Assembly (NCBI RefSeq): GCF_001885095.1
Contig: NZ_LZDD01000001.1
Location: forward strand, 124,001-188,000
Reading direction: 5' to 3'
Length of the DNA: 64,000 nucleotides
Origin: Streptococcus bovimastitidis
Lineage (GTDB): Bacteria > Bacillota > Bacilli > Lactobacillales > Streptococcaceae
Part shown: positions 26,731 through 36,863 of the stretch, one piece after another
Position numbering within the stretch: position 1 is the stretch's first letter
Layout of the letters: each line of letters opens with the position of its first letter
Notes under the pieces: generated by a model
Databases searched by the model: none
The model's input: only the letters and a program-made list of their open reading frames with translations
Told to the model about the DNA's origin: nothing
Program-made: the position numbers and the translations under genes

Positions 26731-28338
26731 TTGAAATTTACAGAATTAAACTTATCAGAAGACATCCAATCAGCTGTTGTAACAGCAGGTTTTGAACAAG
26801 CATCTCCAATCCAAGAGATGACAATTCCACTAGCATTAGAAGGAAAAGATGTCATTGGTCAAGCACAAACAGGAACTGGTAAAACAGCTGCTTTTGGACT
26901 TCCAACCTTGAATAAGATCCGCACGGATGAAAATATTATCCAAGCACTTGTTATTGCACCAACTCGTGAACTTGCTGTTCAGAGTCAGGAAGAACTCTTC
27001 CGTTTCGGTCGTGATAAAGGTGTTAAAGTCCGCTCAGTATACGGTGGTGCAAGTATTGACAAACAAATTAAAGCCCTAAAATCAGGTGCTCATATTGTTG
27101 TAGGTACTCCAGGTCGTTTGCTTGACTTGATTAAACGTAAAGCATTAAAACTTGACCATGTTGAAACACTTATCCTTGATGAAGCTGACGAAATGCTTAA
27201 CATGGGCTTCTTAGAAGACATTGAAGCAATTATCAGCCGCGTTCCTGCTGAACGCCAAACCCTGCTCTTTTCTGCAACTATGCCAGCTCCAATTAAACAA
27301 ATTGGCGTTAAGTTCATGAAAAATCCAGAGCATGTCCAAATTAAAAATAAAGAATTAACCAACGTTAATGTTGAACAATATTACGTTCTTGTTAAGGAAC
27401 AAGAAAAATTTGATACTATGACACGATTGATGGACGTTGATCAACCAGAACTTTCAATAGTTTTTGGTCGTACAAAACGTCGTGTCGATGAAATTACACG
27501 TGGTTTGAAATTACGTGGTTTCCGTGCAGAAGGTATCCATGGTGACCTTGATCAGAATAAACGTTTACGCGTTATTCGTGATTTCAAAGGGGACCAAGTT
27601 GATATCTTGGTAGCAACAGACGTTGCTGCGCGTGGATTAGACATTTCAAACGTAACTCACGTTTATAACTATGATATTACACAGGATCCAGAAAGCTATG
27701 TTCACCGTATTGGACGTACTGGACGGGCTGGTAAATCAGGGGAATCAATCACATTCGTTTCACCAAACGAAATGGGTTACTTGAGTATGATTGAAAACCT
27801 CACTAAGAAACAAATGAAACCACTTAAACCAGCAACTGCTGAAGAAGCTTTCCAAGCTAAAAAGAAAGTGGCACTTAAAAAGATTGAACGTGATTTCGCA
27901 GACGAAACGATTCGTTCAAACTTTGATAAATTTAAAGGCGATGCAATCCAACTTGCCTCTGAATTTACACCTGAAGAGTTAGCTTTATACATCTTAAGCT
28001 TAACTGTCCAAGATCCAGCTGACCAACCAGAAGTTGAGATTGCTCGTGAAAAACCATTACCATTTAAATATGTTGGTGGTGGCCATGGTGGTGGTAAAAA
28101 ATCAGCTAAAGGTGGTCGTGGACGCGACAATCGTCGTGGTGGTGGTCGTGATGGTGAACGTCGTGGAGGCGGTTACCGTGGTAAACGTGATGACCGTCGT
28201 AAAGATAAACGCGACGAAAACGGTGGTGGACGTGACTTCAAACGTAAACCAAAACGTAATGCGAATGAATTCTTAAATAAAGATAAAAAATCAAATAAAA
28301 AAGATTCAGGGTTTGTCATTCGTCATAAAGGTGAATAA
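26731..28338 (+). CDS. cshA: DEAD-box RNA helicase CshA
   Basis: A 535-residue DEAD-box helicase. Motif I AQTGTGKT, Ia PTRELA, DEAD box LDEADEML, SAT (FSATMP), and HRIGRTGRAG are all present. The C-terminus (about residues 450-515) is a basic Gly/Arg-rich tail (RGRDNRRGGGRDGERRGGG), as in CshA, which joins the RNA degradosome and aids ribosome assembly in the cold. I start at TTG 26731, giving the conserved MKFTELNLSEDIQSAV; an upstream in-frame TTG at 26665 lacks similarity. The leader holds a possible attenuator. Confidence 0.94.
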   Translation: MKFTELNLSEDIQSAVVTAGFEQASPIQEMTIPLALEGKDVIGQAQTGTGKTAAFGLPTLNKIRTDENIIQALVIAPTRELAVQSQEELFRFGRDKGVKVRSVYGGASIDKQIKALKSGAHIVVGTPGRLLDLIKRKALKLDHVETLILDEADEMLNMGFLEDIEAIISRVPAERQTLLFSATMPAPIKQIGVKFMKNPEHVQIKNKELTNVNVEQYYVLVKEQEKFDTMTRLMDVDQPELSIVFGRTKRRVDEITRGLKLRGFRAEGIHGDLDQNKRLRVIRDFKGDQVDILVATDVAARGLDISNVTHVYNYDITQDPESYVHRIGRTGRAGKSGESITFVSPNEMGYLSMIENLTKKQMKPLKPATAEEAFQAKKKVALKKIERDFADETIRSNFDKFKGDAIQLASEFTPEELALYILSLTVQDPADQPEVEIAREKPLPFKYVGGGHGGGKKSAKGGRGRDNRRGGGRDGERRGGGYRGKRDDRRKDKRDENGGGRDFKRKPKRNANEFLNKDKKSNKKDSGFVIRHKGE

Positions 28339-28340
28339 TA

Positions 28341-28377
28341 AAAAAAGGAGTTGAATTCGTTTTCAACTCCTTTTTTT
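28341..28377 (+). terminator. cshA terminator
   Basis: AAAAAAGGAGTTGAA/TTCAACTCCTTTTTT with a short TTCG-containing loop and T-run. Confidence 0.9.
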
Positions 28378-28467
28378 CTTGGTCTTTCATATCTTTTTAA
28401 GAGAGAATTTGTTATAATGGTGCCAACCATTTTTGGTATTTTTAATGAAAATTAGGAGGACGATTGG

Positions 28468-30474
28468 ATGTCTAATGCCAATCACCCGTCTTTTGATAAA
28501 GCTACAAAAGCCGGATTTGTAATCGCACTCGGAATTGTATATGGAGATATAGGAACAAGTCCCCTCTATACCATGCAGTCATTAGTTGAGAACCAGGGTG
28601 GTTTGACACAAATGTCTGAACAATTCATTCTAGGTTCAGTTTCACTCATTATTTGGACATTGACCTTAATTACAACTGTTAAATATGTTTGGATTGCTTT
28701 GAAAGCTGATAACCATCACGAAGGTGGAATTTTCTCACTTTATACTTTGGTTCGAAAAATGTCCAAATGGTTAATTCTACCAGCAATGATTGGTGGAGCT
28801 ACCTTGCTATCAGATGGGGCTCTAACGCCAGCAGTGACAGTTACCTCTGCCATTGAAGGTCTAAAGGCAGTACCTGGAATAGAAACTATTTATAATAATC
28901 AAACCAACGTTATCATAACCACATTAGTAATAATCTTAATGCTATTTAGTATCCAACGATTTGGAACCAGTTTGATCGGTAAATTATTTGGTCCGGTTAT
29001 GTTAGTTTGGTTCACTTTTCTTGGCGTTATGGGTCTAATTAACAGTTTAGGACACTTGGAAATTTTCAGGGCAATTAATCCTTACTACGCACTCCATTTA
29101 TTAATGAGCCCAGAAAACCATAGGGGAATCTTTATCTTAGGATCTATTTTCCTTGCTACCACAGGAGCAGAAGCCCTTTATTCTGATTTAGGACACGTTG
29201 GTCGGGGGAATATCTATGTCAGCTGGCCTTTTGTAAAAGCCTGTATCGTCTTATCTTATTGCGGACAGGGTGCTTGGATTTTAGCCAATAAAAATAGTGG
29301 CATTGAATTAAATCCCTTCTTTGCAAGCGTCCCAGAAAACTTCCGGGTTTACGCCGTGATTCTTGCCACAATGGCAGCCATAATTGCATCGCAAGCATTA
29401 ATTACGGGGTCATTTACCCTAGTTGCGGAAGCAATGCGCTTGAAAATTTTCCCACTCTTTAGAGTTACCTATCCGGGTGAGAATTTAGGACAATTATACA
29501 TTCCAGTAATTAACTGGGTCTTGTTCTTAATCACATCAAGTACAGTTCTTTATTTCCGAAATTCAGCACATATGGAATCTGCATATGGTCTAGCCATTAC
29601 GATTACCATGTTAATGACAACCATCCTCTTAAATTATTATTTAATCAAACGAGGAATGAAGTCAATGTTGGCACATTTAGCCATGTCATTCTTCGCCATT
29701 ATCGAGTTTATCTTCTTCTGGGCATCAGCCGTTAAATTCCTTCATGGTGGCTATGTTGTTGTTATCATTGCTTTGACTATTATTTCCCTTATGTTCATCT
29801 GGCATCGTGGAACAAAAATTGTCTTCAAGTATGTTAAGTCACTTAACCTTTTGGACTACCGTGATCAAATTAAAGCTCTTCGTGATGACACATCAATTGA
29901 TTTGTACCAAACTAATGTTGTCTATTTAACTAACCGTATTAAAGATAACATGATTGATAAATCCATTCTCTATTCTATCTTAGACAAACGACCAAAACGA
30001 GCTAAAGTTTATTGGTTTGTGAATGTAAAAGTTACAGATGAACCCTATACAGCTAAATATAAGGTTGATATGATGGATACGGATTATATGGTTAAAGTAG
30101 AACTTTACCTTGGCTTTAGAATGCCTCAAACCGTTCCTCGTTATCTAAGAACCATTGTTCAAGATTTGATGGAAAGTGGTCGCTTGCCAAAACAAGTTCA
30201 GGAATATTCAATCTCACCAGGACGTGAAGTAGGAGATTTCCGCTTTGTCATCATTGAAGAACGGGTCTCTCAAGCTAGACAATTGACTGGTTTCGAACGT
30301 TTCATTATGCAAACCAAATCAAGTATCAAACACTTTACAGCAACACCTACCCGTTGGTTTGGCTTACAATATTCTGAAGTTAAGGTTGAGTTAGTTCCAT
30401 TAATACTTTCAGATATTTTAAAACTCCCAATCAAAGAAGTCAAAGAAGTCGAAGTAAAACCTGAAACAGTATAA
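28468..30474 (+). CDS. kup: Kup-family potassium uptake permease
   Basis: A 668-residue KUP/HAK/KT transporter. The signature [14 protein letters not shown] is at about residues 25-38, twelve membrane spans fill the first two thirds, and a cytosolic C-terminal domain of about 200 residues follows. It imports K+ with H+. In the related Lactococcus KupA/KupB, c-di-AMP inhibits transport; whether that holds here is not shown. Shine-Dalgarno AGGAGG lies before ATG 28468; an extended -10 TGTTATAAT is at about 28410-28418. Confidence 0.95.
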   Translation: MSNANHPSFDKATKAGFVIALGIVYGDIGTSPLYTMQSLVENQGGLTQMSEQFILGSVSLIIWTLTLITTVKYVWIALKADNHHEGGIFSLYTLVRKMSKWLILPAMIGGATLLSDGALTPAVTVTSAIEGLKAVPGIETIYNNQTNVIITTLVIILMLFSIQRFGTSLIGKLFGPVMLVWFTFLGVMGLINSLGHLEIFRAINPYYALHLLMSPENHRGIFILGSIFLATTGAEALYSDLGHVGRGNIYVSWPFVKACIVLSYCGQGAWILANKNSGIELNPFFASVPENFRVYAVILATMAAIIASQALITGSFTLVAEAMRLKIFPLFRVTYPGENLGQLYIPVINWVLFLITSSTVLYFRNSAHMESAYGLAITITMLMTTILLNYYLIKRGMKSMLAHLAMSFFAIIEFIFFWASAVKFLHGGYVVVIIALTIISLMFIWHRGTKIVFKYVKSLNLLDYRDQIKALRDDTSIDLYQTNVVYLTNRIKDNMIDKSILYSILDKRPKRAKVYWFVNVKVTDEPYTAKYKVDMMDTDYMVKVELYLGFRMPQTVPRYLRTIVQDLMESGRLPKQVQEYSISPGREVGDFRFVIIEERVSQARQLTGFERFIMQTKSSIKHFTATPTRWFGLQYSEVKVELVPLILSDILKLPIKEVKEVEVKPETV

Positions 30475-30479
30475 TCTAA

Positions 30480-30510
30480 AAGACATGAGAATTGTTCTCA
30501 TGTCTTTATT
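30480..30510 (+). terminator. kup terminator
   Basis: AGACATGAGAA/TTCTCATGTCT with a 3-nt loop and T-rich tail. Confidence 0.85.
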
Positions 30511-30526
30511 TCTTGGATTAAGAATG

Positions 30527-30793
30527 TTATTTTTTTAGATGCTCTTTGATATAATCTAATTTTTGTTGACGTGTTTTCCGTTTTTTGAAGAGTGCTTCGG
30601 CGCTCATGGCTTCTTGTTTATTTGGAAAAGATTCACTATAAATAAGGTTAACAGGTAAACGAGCACGGGTGTATTTTGCCCCTTTGCCAGCATTGTGCTT
30701 TTTCAATCTATTTTCTAAATCAGTAGTATAACCAGTATAAAGTGTTCCATCGGCACACTCTAATACGTACATATATGCTTCCTTATCTGTCAT
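30527..30793 (-). CDS. GIY-YIG nuclease-fold protein (YhbQ/YazA family)
   Basis: An 88-residue single-domain GIY-YIG protein. The motif appears as MYVLECADG and [17 protein letters not shown]; the downstream [12 protein letters not shown] segment is typical of the small YazA/YhbQ group, whose function is uncertain. It overlaps the upstream membrane protein gene by 11 nt and is the last gene of the trmN6 operon. An internal ATG at 30772 with AAGGAAGC before it is an alternative start. Confidence 0.88.
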   Translation of the reverse strand: MTDKEAYMYVLECADGTLYTGYTTDLENRLKKHNAGKGAKYTRARLPVNLIYSESFPNKQEAMSAEALFKKRKTRQQKLDYIKEHLKK

Positions 30794-31001
30794 GACTAAA
30801 AGCCTTTTTGATTAATAAAAAGAGAGCTTGCAAGGCCAAGATAATGAAATAGCAGATAAACCAGACTAATTCGGTGACCATTTTTGCAGCCGTTGTTTGA
30901 ATGGCACCAGAACCATCTGTATTACGAAACCATAAAAAAAGTGCAACAATGACAACTAAGCAAAATAAGATGAGGTTACCGAGGAGGAAATTTTTTTTCA
31001 T
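30783..31001 (-). CDS. Small two-span membrane protein, unknown function
   Basis: A 72-residue protein with two hydrophobic segments (about residues 6-24 and 43-64) and a short basic tail. I do not recognise a family. Its ATG overlaps the trmN6 stop (ATGA) and its end overlaps the GIY-YIG gene, so it is translationally coupled in a three-gene operon. Confidence 0.7.
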   Translation of the reverse strand: MKKNFLLGNLILFCLVVIVALFLWFRNTDGSGAIQTTAAKMVTELVWFICYFIILALQALFLLIKKAFSHDR

Positions 31002-31774
31002 AGGTTTTTACTTTCTTTTTCATTTTCATGTGAACCAAAATAAATCCGCTTAATTTGATCAGTGTAGTCTCCATTGTCTTGGTGAACAATCAGTGGTGGT
31101 AGAATTATTAATCCATCAATAGAGCCGTCTTTGATGGCTTCAATTAAGAGCATATTAGCATCATTTCCCACTTTGGGATAAACAAATTGAATGCGTTTGG
31201 GAGCTAAGCCATATTGTCTTAAACAATCTAGAATATCAATGAAACGGTCGGGGCGATGAACCATAGCCAAACGACCATTAGATTTCAGTGCGTGTCGACT
31301 GATTTGACAAATTTCTTCTAAATTTGTAGTAATTTCATGTCGAGCCAAAAGATAATGCTCAGAGAGATTTTTTTTAGATGTTTCACTAGCTTTGAAATAA
31401 GGTGGATTACAAAGAATTAAATCAACTCCTGATCTAGGAACGTAATCAAGGAGATTTTTTAAATCATCACGGACCATCGAAACTTGTTCTTCTAATTGAT
31501 TGAGTTTGATGGAGCGTTGGGCCATATCAGCAAGTCTTTCTTGGATTTCAACTTCCACGATTCGTGCTCGCGTTTGTTGACTAGCAAAAAGGCCAATGGC
31601 CCCGTTTCCTGAACAAAGGTCGACGATTAATCCTCTGCTAGGTATTTTTGGAAAACGGGAGAGGAGGACACTATCTATAGAATAAGAAAAAACATCTTTA
31701 TTTTGAATTATTTTAACTTGGTCTGAATAAAGTTGGTCAATGCGCTCGCCAGTTTTTAAAAGATTTTCATTCAT
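30998..31774 (-). CDS. tRNA1(Val) A37 N6-methyltransferase family (TrmN6/YabB-like)
   Basis: A 258-residue SAM methyltransferase. Motif I is IVDLCSGNGAIGLF and the catalytic adenine-methylation motif is LCNPPYF, the N-P-P-Y form of N6-adenine methyltransferases. The family includes TrmN6 of E. coli, which modifies A37 of tRNA1Val. I use ATG 31774 (MNENLLKTGERIDQL), the family-typical start; upstream in-frame codons show no similarity and lie beyond the -10. TATAAT (31781-31786, minus strand) ends 6 nt before this ATG, so the mRNA appears leaderless. Confidence 0.88.
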   Translation of the reverse strand: MNENLLKTGERIDQLYSDQVKIIQNKDVFSYSIDSVLLSRFPKIPSRGLIVDLCSGNGAIGLFASQQTRARIVEVEIQERLADMAQRSIKLNQLEEQVSMVRDDLKNLLDYVPRSGVDLILCNPPYFKASETSKKNLSEHYLLARHEITTNLEEICQISRHALKSNGRLAMVHRPDRFIDILDCLRQYGLAPKRIQFVYPKVGNDANMLLIEAIKDGSIDGLIILPPLIVHQDNGDYTDQIKRIYFGSHENEKESKNL

Positions 31775-31780
31775 AGCCTT

Positions 31781-31789
31781 ATTATAGCA
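31781..31789 (-). promoter_or_regulatory. trmN6 extended -10, leaderless
   Basis: TGCTATAAT on the minus strand, 6 nt (AAGGCT) before the ATG. The -35 region is poor. Confidence 0.65.
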
Positions 31790-31852
31790 GAAAAAGGATA
31801 TGATAGAAATGCTTTGCTTAGTATCCTCTAGAGCTTTGCATGTTTGATTAGG

Positions 31853-31880
31853 TTGACATTCATTAGTTTCGTGATACAAT
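31853..31880 (+). promoter_or_regulatory. plsC promoter
   Basis: TTGACA, 16-nt spacer, TACAAT, extended TG at 31872-31873. Confidence 0.8.
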
Positions 31881-31912
31881 AAATAAAGTCAAATCGATTA
31901 AAGGAGATTCAG

Positions 31913-32653
31913 GTGTTTTACGCTTATTTACGAGGACTTGTTGTCTTTATTTTATGGGTTGTGAATGGCAATGCCCATTATCACAATGAAGAAAATATTT
32001 TGGATAAGGATGAAAATTATATCTTGGTAGCACCCCATCGGACCTTTTGGGATCCTGTTTATATGGCTTTTGCTGCCCGTCCTAAGCAATTTATTTTTAT
32101 GGCTAAAAAAGAGTTATTTACCAATCGCCTTTTTGCTTGGTGGATCAAAATGTGTGGTGCTTTTCCAATTGATCGTGAAAACCCATCGCCGGATGCCATT
32201 CGTTATCCCGTCAACGTTTTGAAAAAGAAAGACCGGTCCTTGGTCATGTTTCCCAGTGGTAGTCGTCATTCTCAAGATGTTAAAGGTGGCGTTGCGGTTA
32301 TTGCTAAAATGGCAAAAGTTAAAATTATGCCAGCAGCCTACACTGGACCAATGACGCTCAAAGGATTAATTGCTGGAGAGCGCGTGGACATGAATTTTGG
32401 TCATCCGATTGATATTTCGGATATTAAACGCATGAATGATGAAGGAATTGTTGAAGTTGCTAACCGAATTCAAACGGAATTTAACCGCTTAGATGCTGAG
32501 AATGCACCTTATCAAACAGGAAAAAAACGTAACATTTTAACCTATCTCTATCGTATCCCACTTGCTTTGGTGCTGATTATCGTACTCTTACTAACTCTCA
32601 TCTTTACCTTTATTGCAAGTTTTGTTTGGGATCCTGATAAACATAAAGCTTAA
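31913..32653 (+). CDS. plsC: 1-acyl-sn-glycerol-3-phosphate acyltransferase
   Basis: A 246-residue acyltransferase that makes phosphatidic acid at the membrane. The catalytic HX4D motif is HRTFWD (about residues 43-48) and MFPSGSRHSQDVKGG is motif III. The C-terminus has a membrane segment (about 215-240). It starts at GTG 31913 after AAAGGAG. A terminator follows, and comEA is next. Confidence 0.92.
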   Translation: MFYAYLRGLVVFILWVVNGNAHYHNEENILDKDENYILVAPHRTFWDPVYMAFAARPKQFIFMAKKELFTNRLFAWWIKMCGAFPIDRENPSPDAIRYPVNVLKKKDRSLVMFPSGSRHSQDVKGGVAVIAKMAKVKIMPAAYTGPMTLKGLIAGERVDMNFGHPIDISDIKRMNDEGIVEVANRIQTEFNRLDAENAPYQTGKKRNILTYLYRIPLALVLIIVLLLTLIFTFIASFVWDPDKHKA

Positions 32654-32678
32654 AAATATCCTCTTGGATATTTTTTTT
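32653..32678 (+). terminator. plsC terminator
   Basis: AAATATCC/GGATATTT with a 4-nt loop and T-run. Confidence 0.8.
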
Positions 32679-32705
32679 GATTTTCGGAGATTATTTTCCA
32701 AAAAA

Positions 32706-32713
32706 GTCGAATA
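32706..32713 (+). promoter_or_regulatory. Probable SigX (ComX) cin-box for comEA-comEC
   Basis: GTCGAATA agrees with the cin-box TACGAATA in its CGAATA core, with T-rich sequence upstream. It lies 18 nt before the comEA start and no vegetative promoter is evident. Confidence 0.7.
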
Positions 32714-32731
32714 ATATAGTGAGGTGAAAAA

Positions 32732-33415
32732 ATGTTAGATAAACTATTAGCTTTAAAAGATAGATATCCTGAAATCTTTAATTGGACCAATTTATTAACT
32801 GTCTTCTTAAGTTTAGCTTTACTAGTCACTTTGGGTCTTTTCTTTTTTGGGGACAATAGCTCCCTAGAAAAGAAAACTTCTAATGTCAATTTTGATACTG
32901 TAGCCAAAAGTAGCGAGGCATCAGCTGAGCTAGCAGAATCAAAAGTAAGGACTGATAAGACGACTATTCAAGAAATTGTGGTTGATTTAAAAGGGGCTGT
33001 TAAGAAAGAAGGGGTATACCACCTGCCACTTGAAAGCCGTGTTGCTGATTTAATTGAAATGGCAGGAGGACTCTTGGAGTCAGCTGAACCAAAGGCTATT
33101 AATTTAGCTCAGAAATTAAGTGATGGATCGGTTATTTATGTGGCTCAAAAAGGGGAAGCAAAAGCAGTAAATCTTACGGAAAATTTATCTTCCGAATCGT
33201 CTCAAGCAGAAGTTGGAAAAGGCAAGGTTAATATTAATAGAGCTAGTATTGATGATTTGCAAAAGATTCCTGGTATTGGTGAAAAGAGAGCACAAGAAAT
33301 CATCGAGGCACGAGAAGCTGTTGGCGGATTTAAGAAACTGGAGGACCTTTTGAAAATTTCAGGAATTGGAAAAAAGACTATAGAAAAGTTGAAAAATGAA
33401 ATCAGTCTTGACTAA
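32732..33415 (+). CDS. comEA: Competence DNA receptor ComEA
   Basis: A 227-residue membrane-anchored DNA-binding protein. It has an N-terminal membrane segment (about residues 23-45), an SLBB domain (VVDLKGAVKKEGVYHL), a linker, and a C-terminal helix-hairpin-helix domain (VNINRASIDDLQKIPGIGEK). It binds double-stranded DNA at the surface during transformation. comEC overlaps its end by 20 nt. Full length, with no frame disruption. Confidence 0.95.
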   Translation: MLDKLLALKDRYPEIFNWTNLLTVFLSLALLVTLGLFFFGDNSSLEKKTSNVNFDTVAKSSEASAELAESKVRTDKTTIQEIVVDLKGAVKKEGVYHLPLESRVADLIEMAGGLLESAEPKAINLAQKLSDGSVIYVAQKGEAKAVNLTENLSSESSQAEVGKGKVNINRASIDDLQKIPGIGEKRAQEIIEAREAVGGFKKLEDLLKISGIGKKTIEKLKNEISLD

Positions 33416-35639
33416 GCAGTTTCCTATACCACTTATTCATTTCATTTACCTGTTTTTATTGGGCTTTTACAGTTTTCATTTTCCAAGTTGGCCTTTGTTT
33501 CTTGTAGATTTACTAGCAATTTATCATTTGATCAGAAATTATCCTAAGTTATTTTTTAAAATTATCTGTCTCCTTATTTTTGTAATGGGCTATTTTTTTC
33601 TGCAAGAAGTGAATGAGCAAAAAGCAATGAATAAGCAAGTTATAAATCCTAGTCAGGTTCGCTTAATACCAGATAGTCTTTCCATAAATGGTGATTCCAT
33701 ATCATTTACAGCTTCTGATAATAATGACAATTATTATAAAATCTTTTATCGAATGAAAAGTAAGAATGAAGCGGATTTTTTTAAACGCAATTCTGATTAT
33801 CTATTAATTTCTGCAGCTATTAAACTTGAAAAAGCTGAACAAATGCGAAATTTTAGAGGCTTTGACTATAGGGAATTTTTAAAAAAACTAGGGATATATA
33901 GGGTCGCTCGTATAAGTGACATTAGAAGTATAAAAATTTCAAAAGCAAATTCTATTTTTGAGCGTTTAAGAAAGTGGAGACGACAAGGAATTGTTCTTTG
34001 CCAAACACAATTTCCAAAGCCCATGTCTGATTACATGACGGGGTTATTATTTGGTTATCTGGATAAATCATTTGGTCAAATGACCCAGATTTATAGTCAA
34101 TTAGGAATCATTCATCTTTTTGCTTTATCAGGAATGCAAGTTTCTTTTTTTCTCAATCTATTTCGAAGAGTCCTCGTCATTAGTGGTATTCCAAAGGACC
34201 ATTTTCCCTATTTTGATTTACCCTTTTCCATCGTTTATGCTTTTTTAACTGGATTAAGCGTTTCTGTTATTAGAAGTTTGCTGCAAAGAAATTTAAGAAA
34301 TTTCCATGTTAAAGGTTTAGATAATCTATCACTGGCCTTCCTCCTCATGTTTTTTTTTCAACCCAATTTTCTACACAGTATTGGCGGCATCCTTTCTTTT
34401 GCTTACGCCTTTTTCATCACAATTATCAGCTGTGATCATTATGAAGGGAAGAAACGAATCCTTGTTGAAACGATTGTTCTTAGTATTTGCCTCTTACCTT
34501 TCTTAATTGTATACTTTGGTCAGTTTAACCCCGTAGCTATTCTGTTGACAGCGGTCTTTTCCCTACTCTTTGATAGTCTCATTCTACCCGTTCTCTGCCT
34601 GGCTTTTCTCTTAACCCCTATTTTTAAGCTCAGCTCTTTGAATCCCTTATTTATGTTAATGGAAAGGTTAGTTATCAGCTTAGGACAAATTTTTAGCAAA
34701 GCTATTATTTTTGGAAAACCTAATAGCTTTCAATTTCTACTTTTAATCTTTCTACTAGGCTCCTTTTTGCACTTCATGAAAGAGTTTAGGAAGACTATTG
34801 GGATAGGATTAGTCATTTTATGTTTATCATTTAGCATCAAGCTGCCATTTACAAATGAAGTAACCATAGTTGATATTGGTCAAGGAGATAGTATATTGAT
34901 ACGGGATATTCGTAATCGAACTATTTTAATTGACGTCGGAGGAAGTCAACATTTCCAAGGGAACGAGGCATGGCAGAAGAAGTTTCAAGAAGCAAATGCT
35001 GAGGGAACGCTAATACCCTATCTAAAAAGCCGAGGTATCAGTAAAATAGATCAACTGGTTTTGACGCATACTGATAATGATCATGTTGGAGATATGGAAG
35101 CTGTAGCAAGACATATTAATATTAAAGAGATTTTAGTCAGTCAGGGAAGTTTAAAGAATGGTGCTTTTCTTTCAAGGCTTAAAAAAATAAAAGTTCCAAC
35201 AAGTGTCGTCAAAGCAGGTGACCGCTTGCCAATTATGGGTTCTTATTTACAGGTTTTATACCCTTGGAAAATTGGTGATGGCAAAAATAATGACTCGATT
35301 ACTCTTTATGGACAATTACTCGATAAAAACTTTCTTTTTACGGGTGATTTAGAAGCTGAAGGTGAAGAGGATATTATGGAGAAATACCCCAACTTACCAG
35401 TAGACATTTTGAAAGCAGGTCATCATGGTTCAAAAGGTTCCTCTTCTAAGGCTTTTCTTAAACATATTTCAGCAAAAGTAGCTTTGGTTTCAGCTGGGAA
35501 AAATAATCACTTTCATCATCCACATCCGGATACCTTAGAGCGATTTAGAGAAAGAGAAATGACAGTTTATCGAACGGATCAACAGGGGGCTATTCGTTTT
35601 TCTGGTTGGAAGCAGTGGCAAGTGCAAACTTGCCACTAA
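33396..35639 (+). CDS. comEC: Competence DNA channel ComEC
   Basis: A 747-residue polytopic protein, the usual streptococcal length. The N-terminal region contains the OB-fold/DUF4131 area, then the Competence domain (LFALSGMQVSFFLN) with several membrane spans, and a C-terminal metallo-beta-lactamase domain with VDIGQGDSILIRD, THTDNDHVGDM and GHHGSKGSSS. It passes single-stranded DNA into the cytosol. Intact, and co-transcribed with comEA. Confidence 0.95.
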   Translation: MKSVLTKQFPIPLIHFIYLFLLGFYSFHFPSWPLFLVDLLAIYHLIRNYPKLFFKIICLLIFVMGYFFLQEVNEQKAMNKQVINPSQVRLIPDSLSINGDSISFTASDNNDNYYKIFYRMKSKNEADFFKRNSDYLLISAAIKLEKAEQMRNFRGFDYREFLKKLGIYRVARISDIRSIKISKANSIFERLRKWRRQGIVLCQTQFPKPMSDYMTGLLFGYLDKSFGQMTQIYSQLGIIHLFALSGMQVSFFLNLFRRVLVISGIPKDHFPYFDLPFSIVYAFLTGLSVSVIRSLLQRNLRNFHVKGLDNLSLAFLLMFFFQPNFLHSIGGILSFAYAFFITIISCDHYEGKKRILVETIVLSICLLPFLIVYFGQFNPVAILLTAVFSLLFDSLILPVLCLAFLLTPIFKLSSLNPLFMLMERLVISLGQIFSKAIIFGKPNSFQFLLLIFLLGSFLHFMKEFRKTIGIGLVILCLSFSIKLPFTNEVTIVDIGQGDSILIRDIRNRTILIDVGGSQHFQGNEAWQKKFQEANAEGTLIPYLKSRGISKIDQLVLTHTDNDHVGDMEAVARHINIKEILVSQGSLKNGAFLSRLKKIKVPTSVVKAGDRLPIMGSYLQVLYPWKIGDGKNNDSITLYGQLLDKNFLFTGDLEAEGEEDIMEKYPNLPVDILKAGHHGSKGSSSKAFLKHISAKVALVSAGKNNHFHHPHPDTLERFREREMTVYRTDQQGAIRFSGWKQWQVQTCH

Positions 35640-35695
35640 GTCCTTACATCAATTTTGATAAGTTGAAGGACGGTGCATAAAATAGCCAATAATTT

Positions 35696-35704
35696 TGATA
35701 TAAT
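35696..35704 (+). promoter_or_regulatory. holA extended -10, leaderless
   Basis: TGATATAAT, ending 6 nt (AAGGAT) before the ATG. No good -35. Confidence 0.65.
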
Positions 35705-35710
35705 AAGGAT

Positions 35711-36742
35711 ATGATTGCAATTGAAAAATTAAGAAAATTGTCTAAAGAAAATTTAGAATTGATTACCCTGGTGACTGGTGAAGATATCGGTCAATACAGT
35801 CAGATAAAAGAAAAACTACTGGAAACAATTGGCTATGAAAATGATGATTTAGCCTATTCCTATTTTGATATGTCTGAGGGTGTCTATCAAGATGCTGAAA
35901 TGGACCTTTTGAGTCTCCCTTTTTTTGCGGATGCCAAGATTGTTATTTTTGACCAACTTTTAGATATAACCACACAAAAAAAGAACTATCTGAAAGAGCA
36001 AGAACTTAAAGCCTTGGAAGCTTATCTGGAAAATCCTTTGGAAACCACACGCCTGATTATTTTTGCTCCAGGTAAATTGGATGGAAAAAGACGGATTGTT
36101 AAGCTACTAAAAAGAGATGGTCAGATATTTGAAGCAAATCCCTTAAAAGAGCAGGAATTAAAGTCTTATTTTCAATCTTATGGAAATGAATTAGGTTTAA
36201 GCTTTGATAGTGGTGTTTTTGATTGTTTATTAGCTAAAGCTAACGGTGATTTTAGTCAGATGGTCAAAAATTTAAGGTTTTTAACTTCTTATAAAAAAGA
36301 TGGTCATATAACCTTGATGGATATTGAAGAAGCGATACCTAAGACTTTACAAGATAATATTTTTGATTTATCGCGGTTCTTGATTCAAAAAGAAAGTACT
36401 CAGGTTACTGATTTGGTTCATGACTTAAGACTTGCAGGTGAAGATGAAGTCAAATTAATCGCTATTTTATTAGGACAATTCCGTCTATTTCTGCAAATTG
36501 CTATTTTACAGAAGCAAGGAAAGAATGAACAGGCCATTGTTCAAACCTTGTCTGATTTAATAGGACGAAAAGTTAATCCTTTCCAAGTTAAATATGCCCT
36601 GAGAGATTCCCGCCAACTCAGTTTAAGTTTTTTGAAGAAATGCGTGCATACCCTGATTGAGACGGATTATCAGATCAAATCGGGTGTCAATGATAAGACC
36701 TATTTATTTGATTTAGCCATGCTTAAAATCATGGTTGATTGA
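35711..36742 (+). CDS. holA: DNA polymerase III delta subunit
   Basis: A 343-residue clamp-loader delta subunit, which opens the beta clamp. The N-terminal EDIGQYSQIKEKL and the middle NDFSQ/IEEAIPKTLQDNIFDL segments match the family. It follows comEC as in other streptococci but has its own promoter. The -10 ends 6 nt before the ATG, so a leaderless transcript is likely; AAGG is present but only 2 nt from the ATG. Confidence 0.93.
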   Translation: MIAIEKLRKLSKENLELITLVTGEDIGQYSQIKEKLLETIGYENDDLAYSYFDMSEGVYQDAEMDLLSLPFFADAKIVIFDQLLDITTQKKNYLKEQELKALEAYLENPLETTRLIIFAPGKLDGKRRIVKLLKRDGQIFEANPLKEQELKSYFQSYGNELGLSFDSGVFDCLLAKANGDFSQMVKNLRFLTSYKKDGHITLMDIEEAIPKTLQDNIFDLSRFLIQKESTQVTDLVHDLRLAGEDEVKLIAILLGQFRLFLQIAILQKQGKNEQAIVQTLSDLIGRKVNPFQVKYALRDSRQLSLSFLKKCVHTLIETDYQIKSGVNDKTYLFDLAMLKIMVD

Positions 36743-36800
36743 CGATTTAGAAAGTCTGTCCTACAGCTAAAAATGACCAGTTTACCATTAATCAAAATAG

Positions 36801-36829
36801 TTGAAAGCTCTATCAAATTGCGTTACTAT
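36801..36829 (+). promoter_or_regulatory. sodA promoter
   Basis: TTGAAA, 17-nt spacer, TACTAT, 34 nt before the start codon. I see no Per box. Confidence 0.7.
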
Positions 36830-36863
36830 AGACTTATCAAATAAAGGAAAAGAGGAATACCTA

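Noticed and set aside
27777..28130. 117-codon minus-strand frame opposite the cshA Gly/Arg-rich tail
   Set aside because: It is a by-product of the repetitive GGT/CGT codons of the RG-rich tail.
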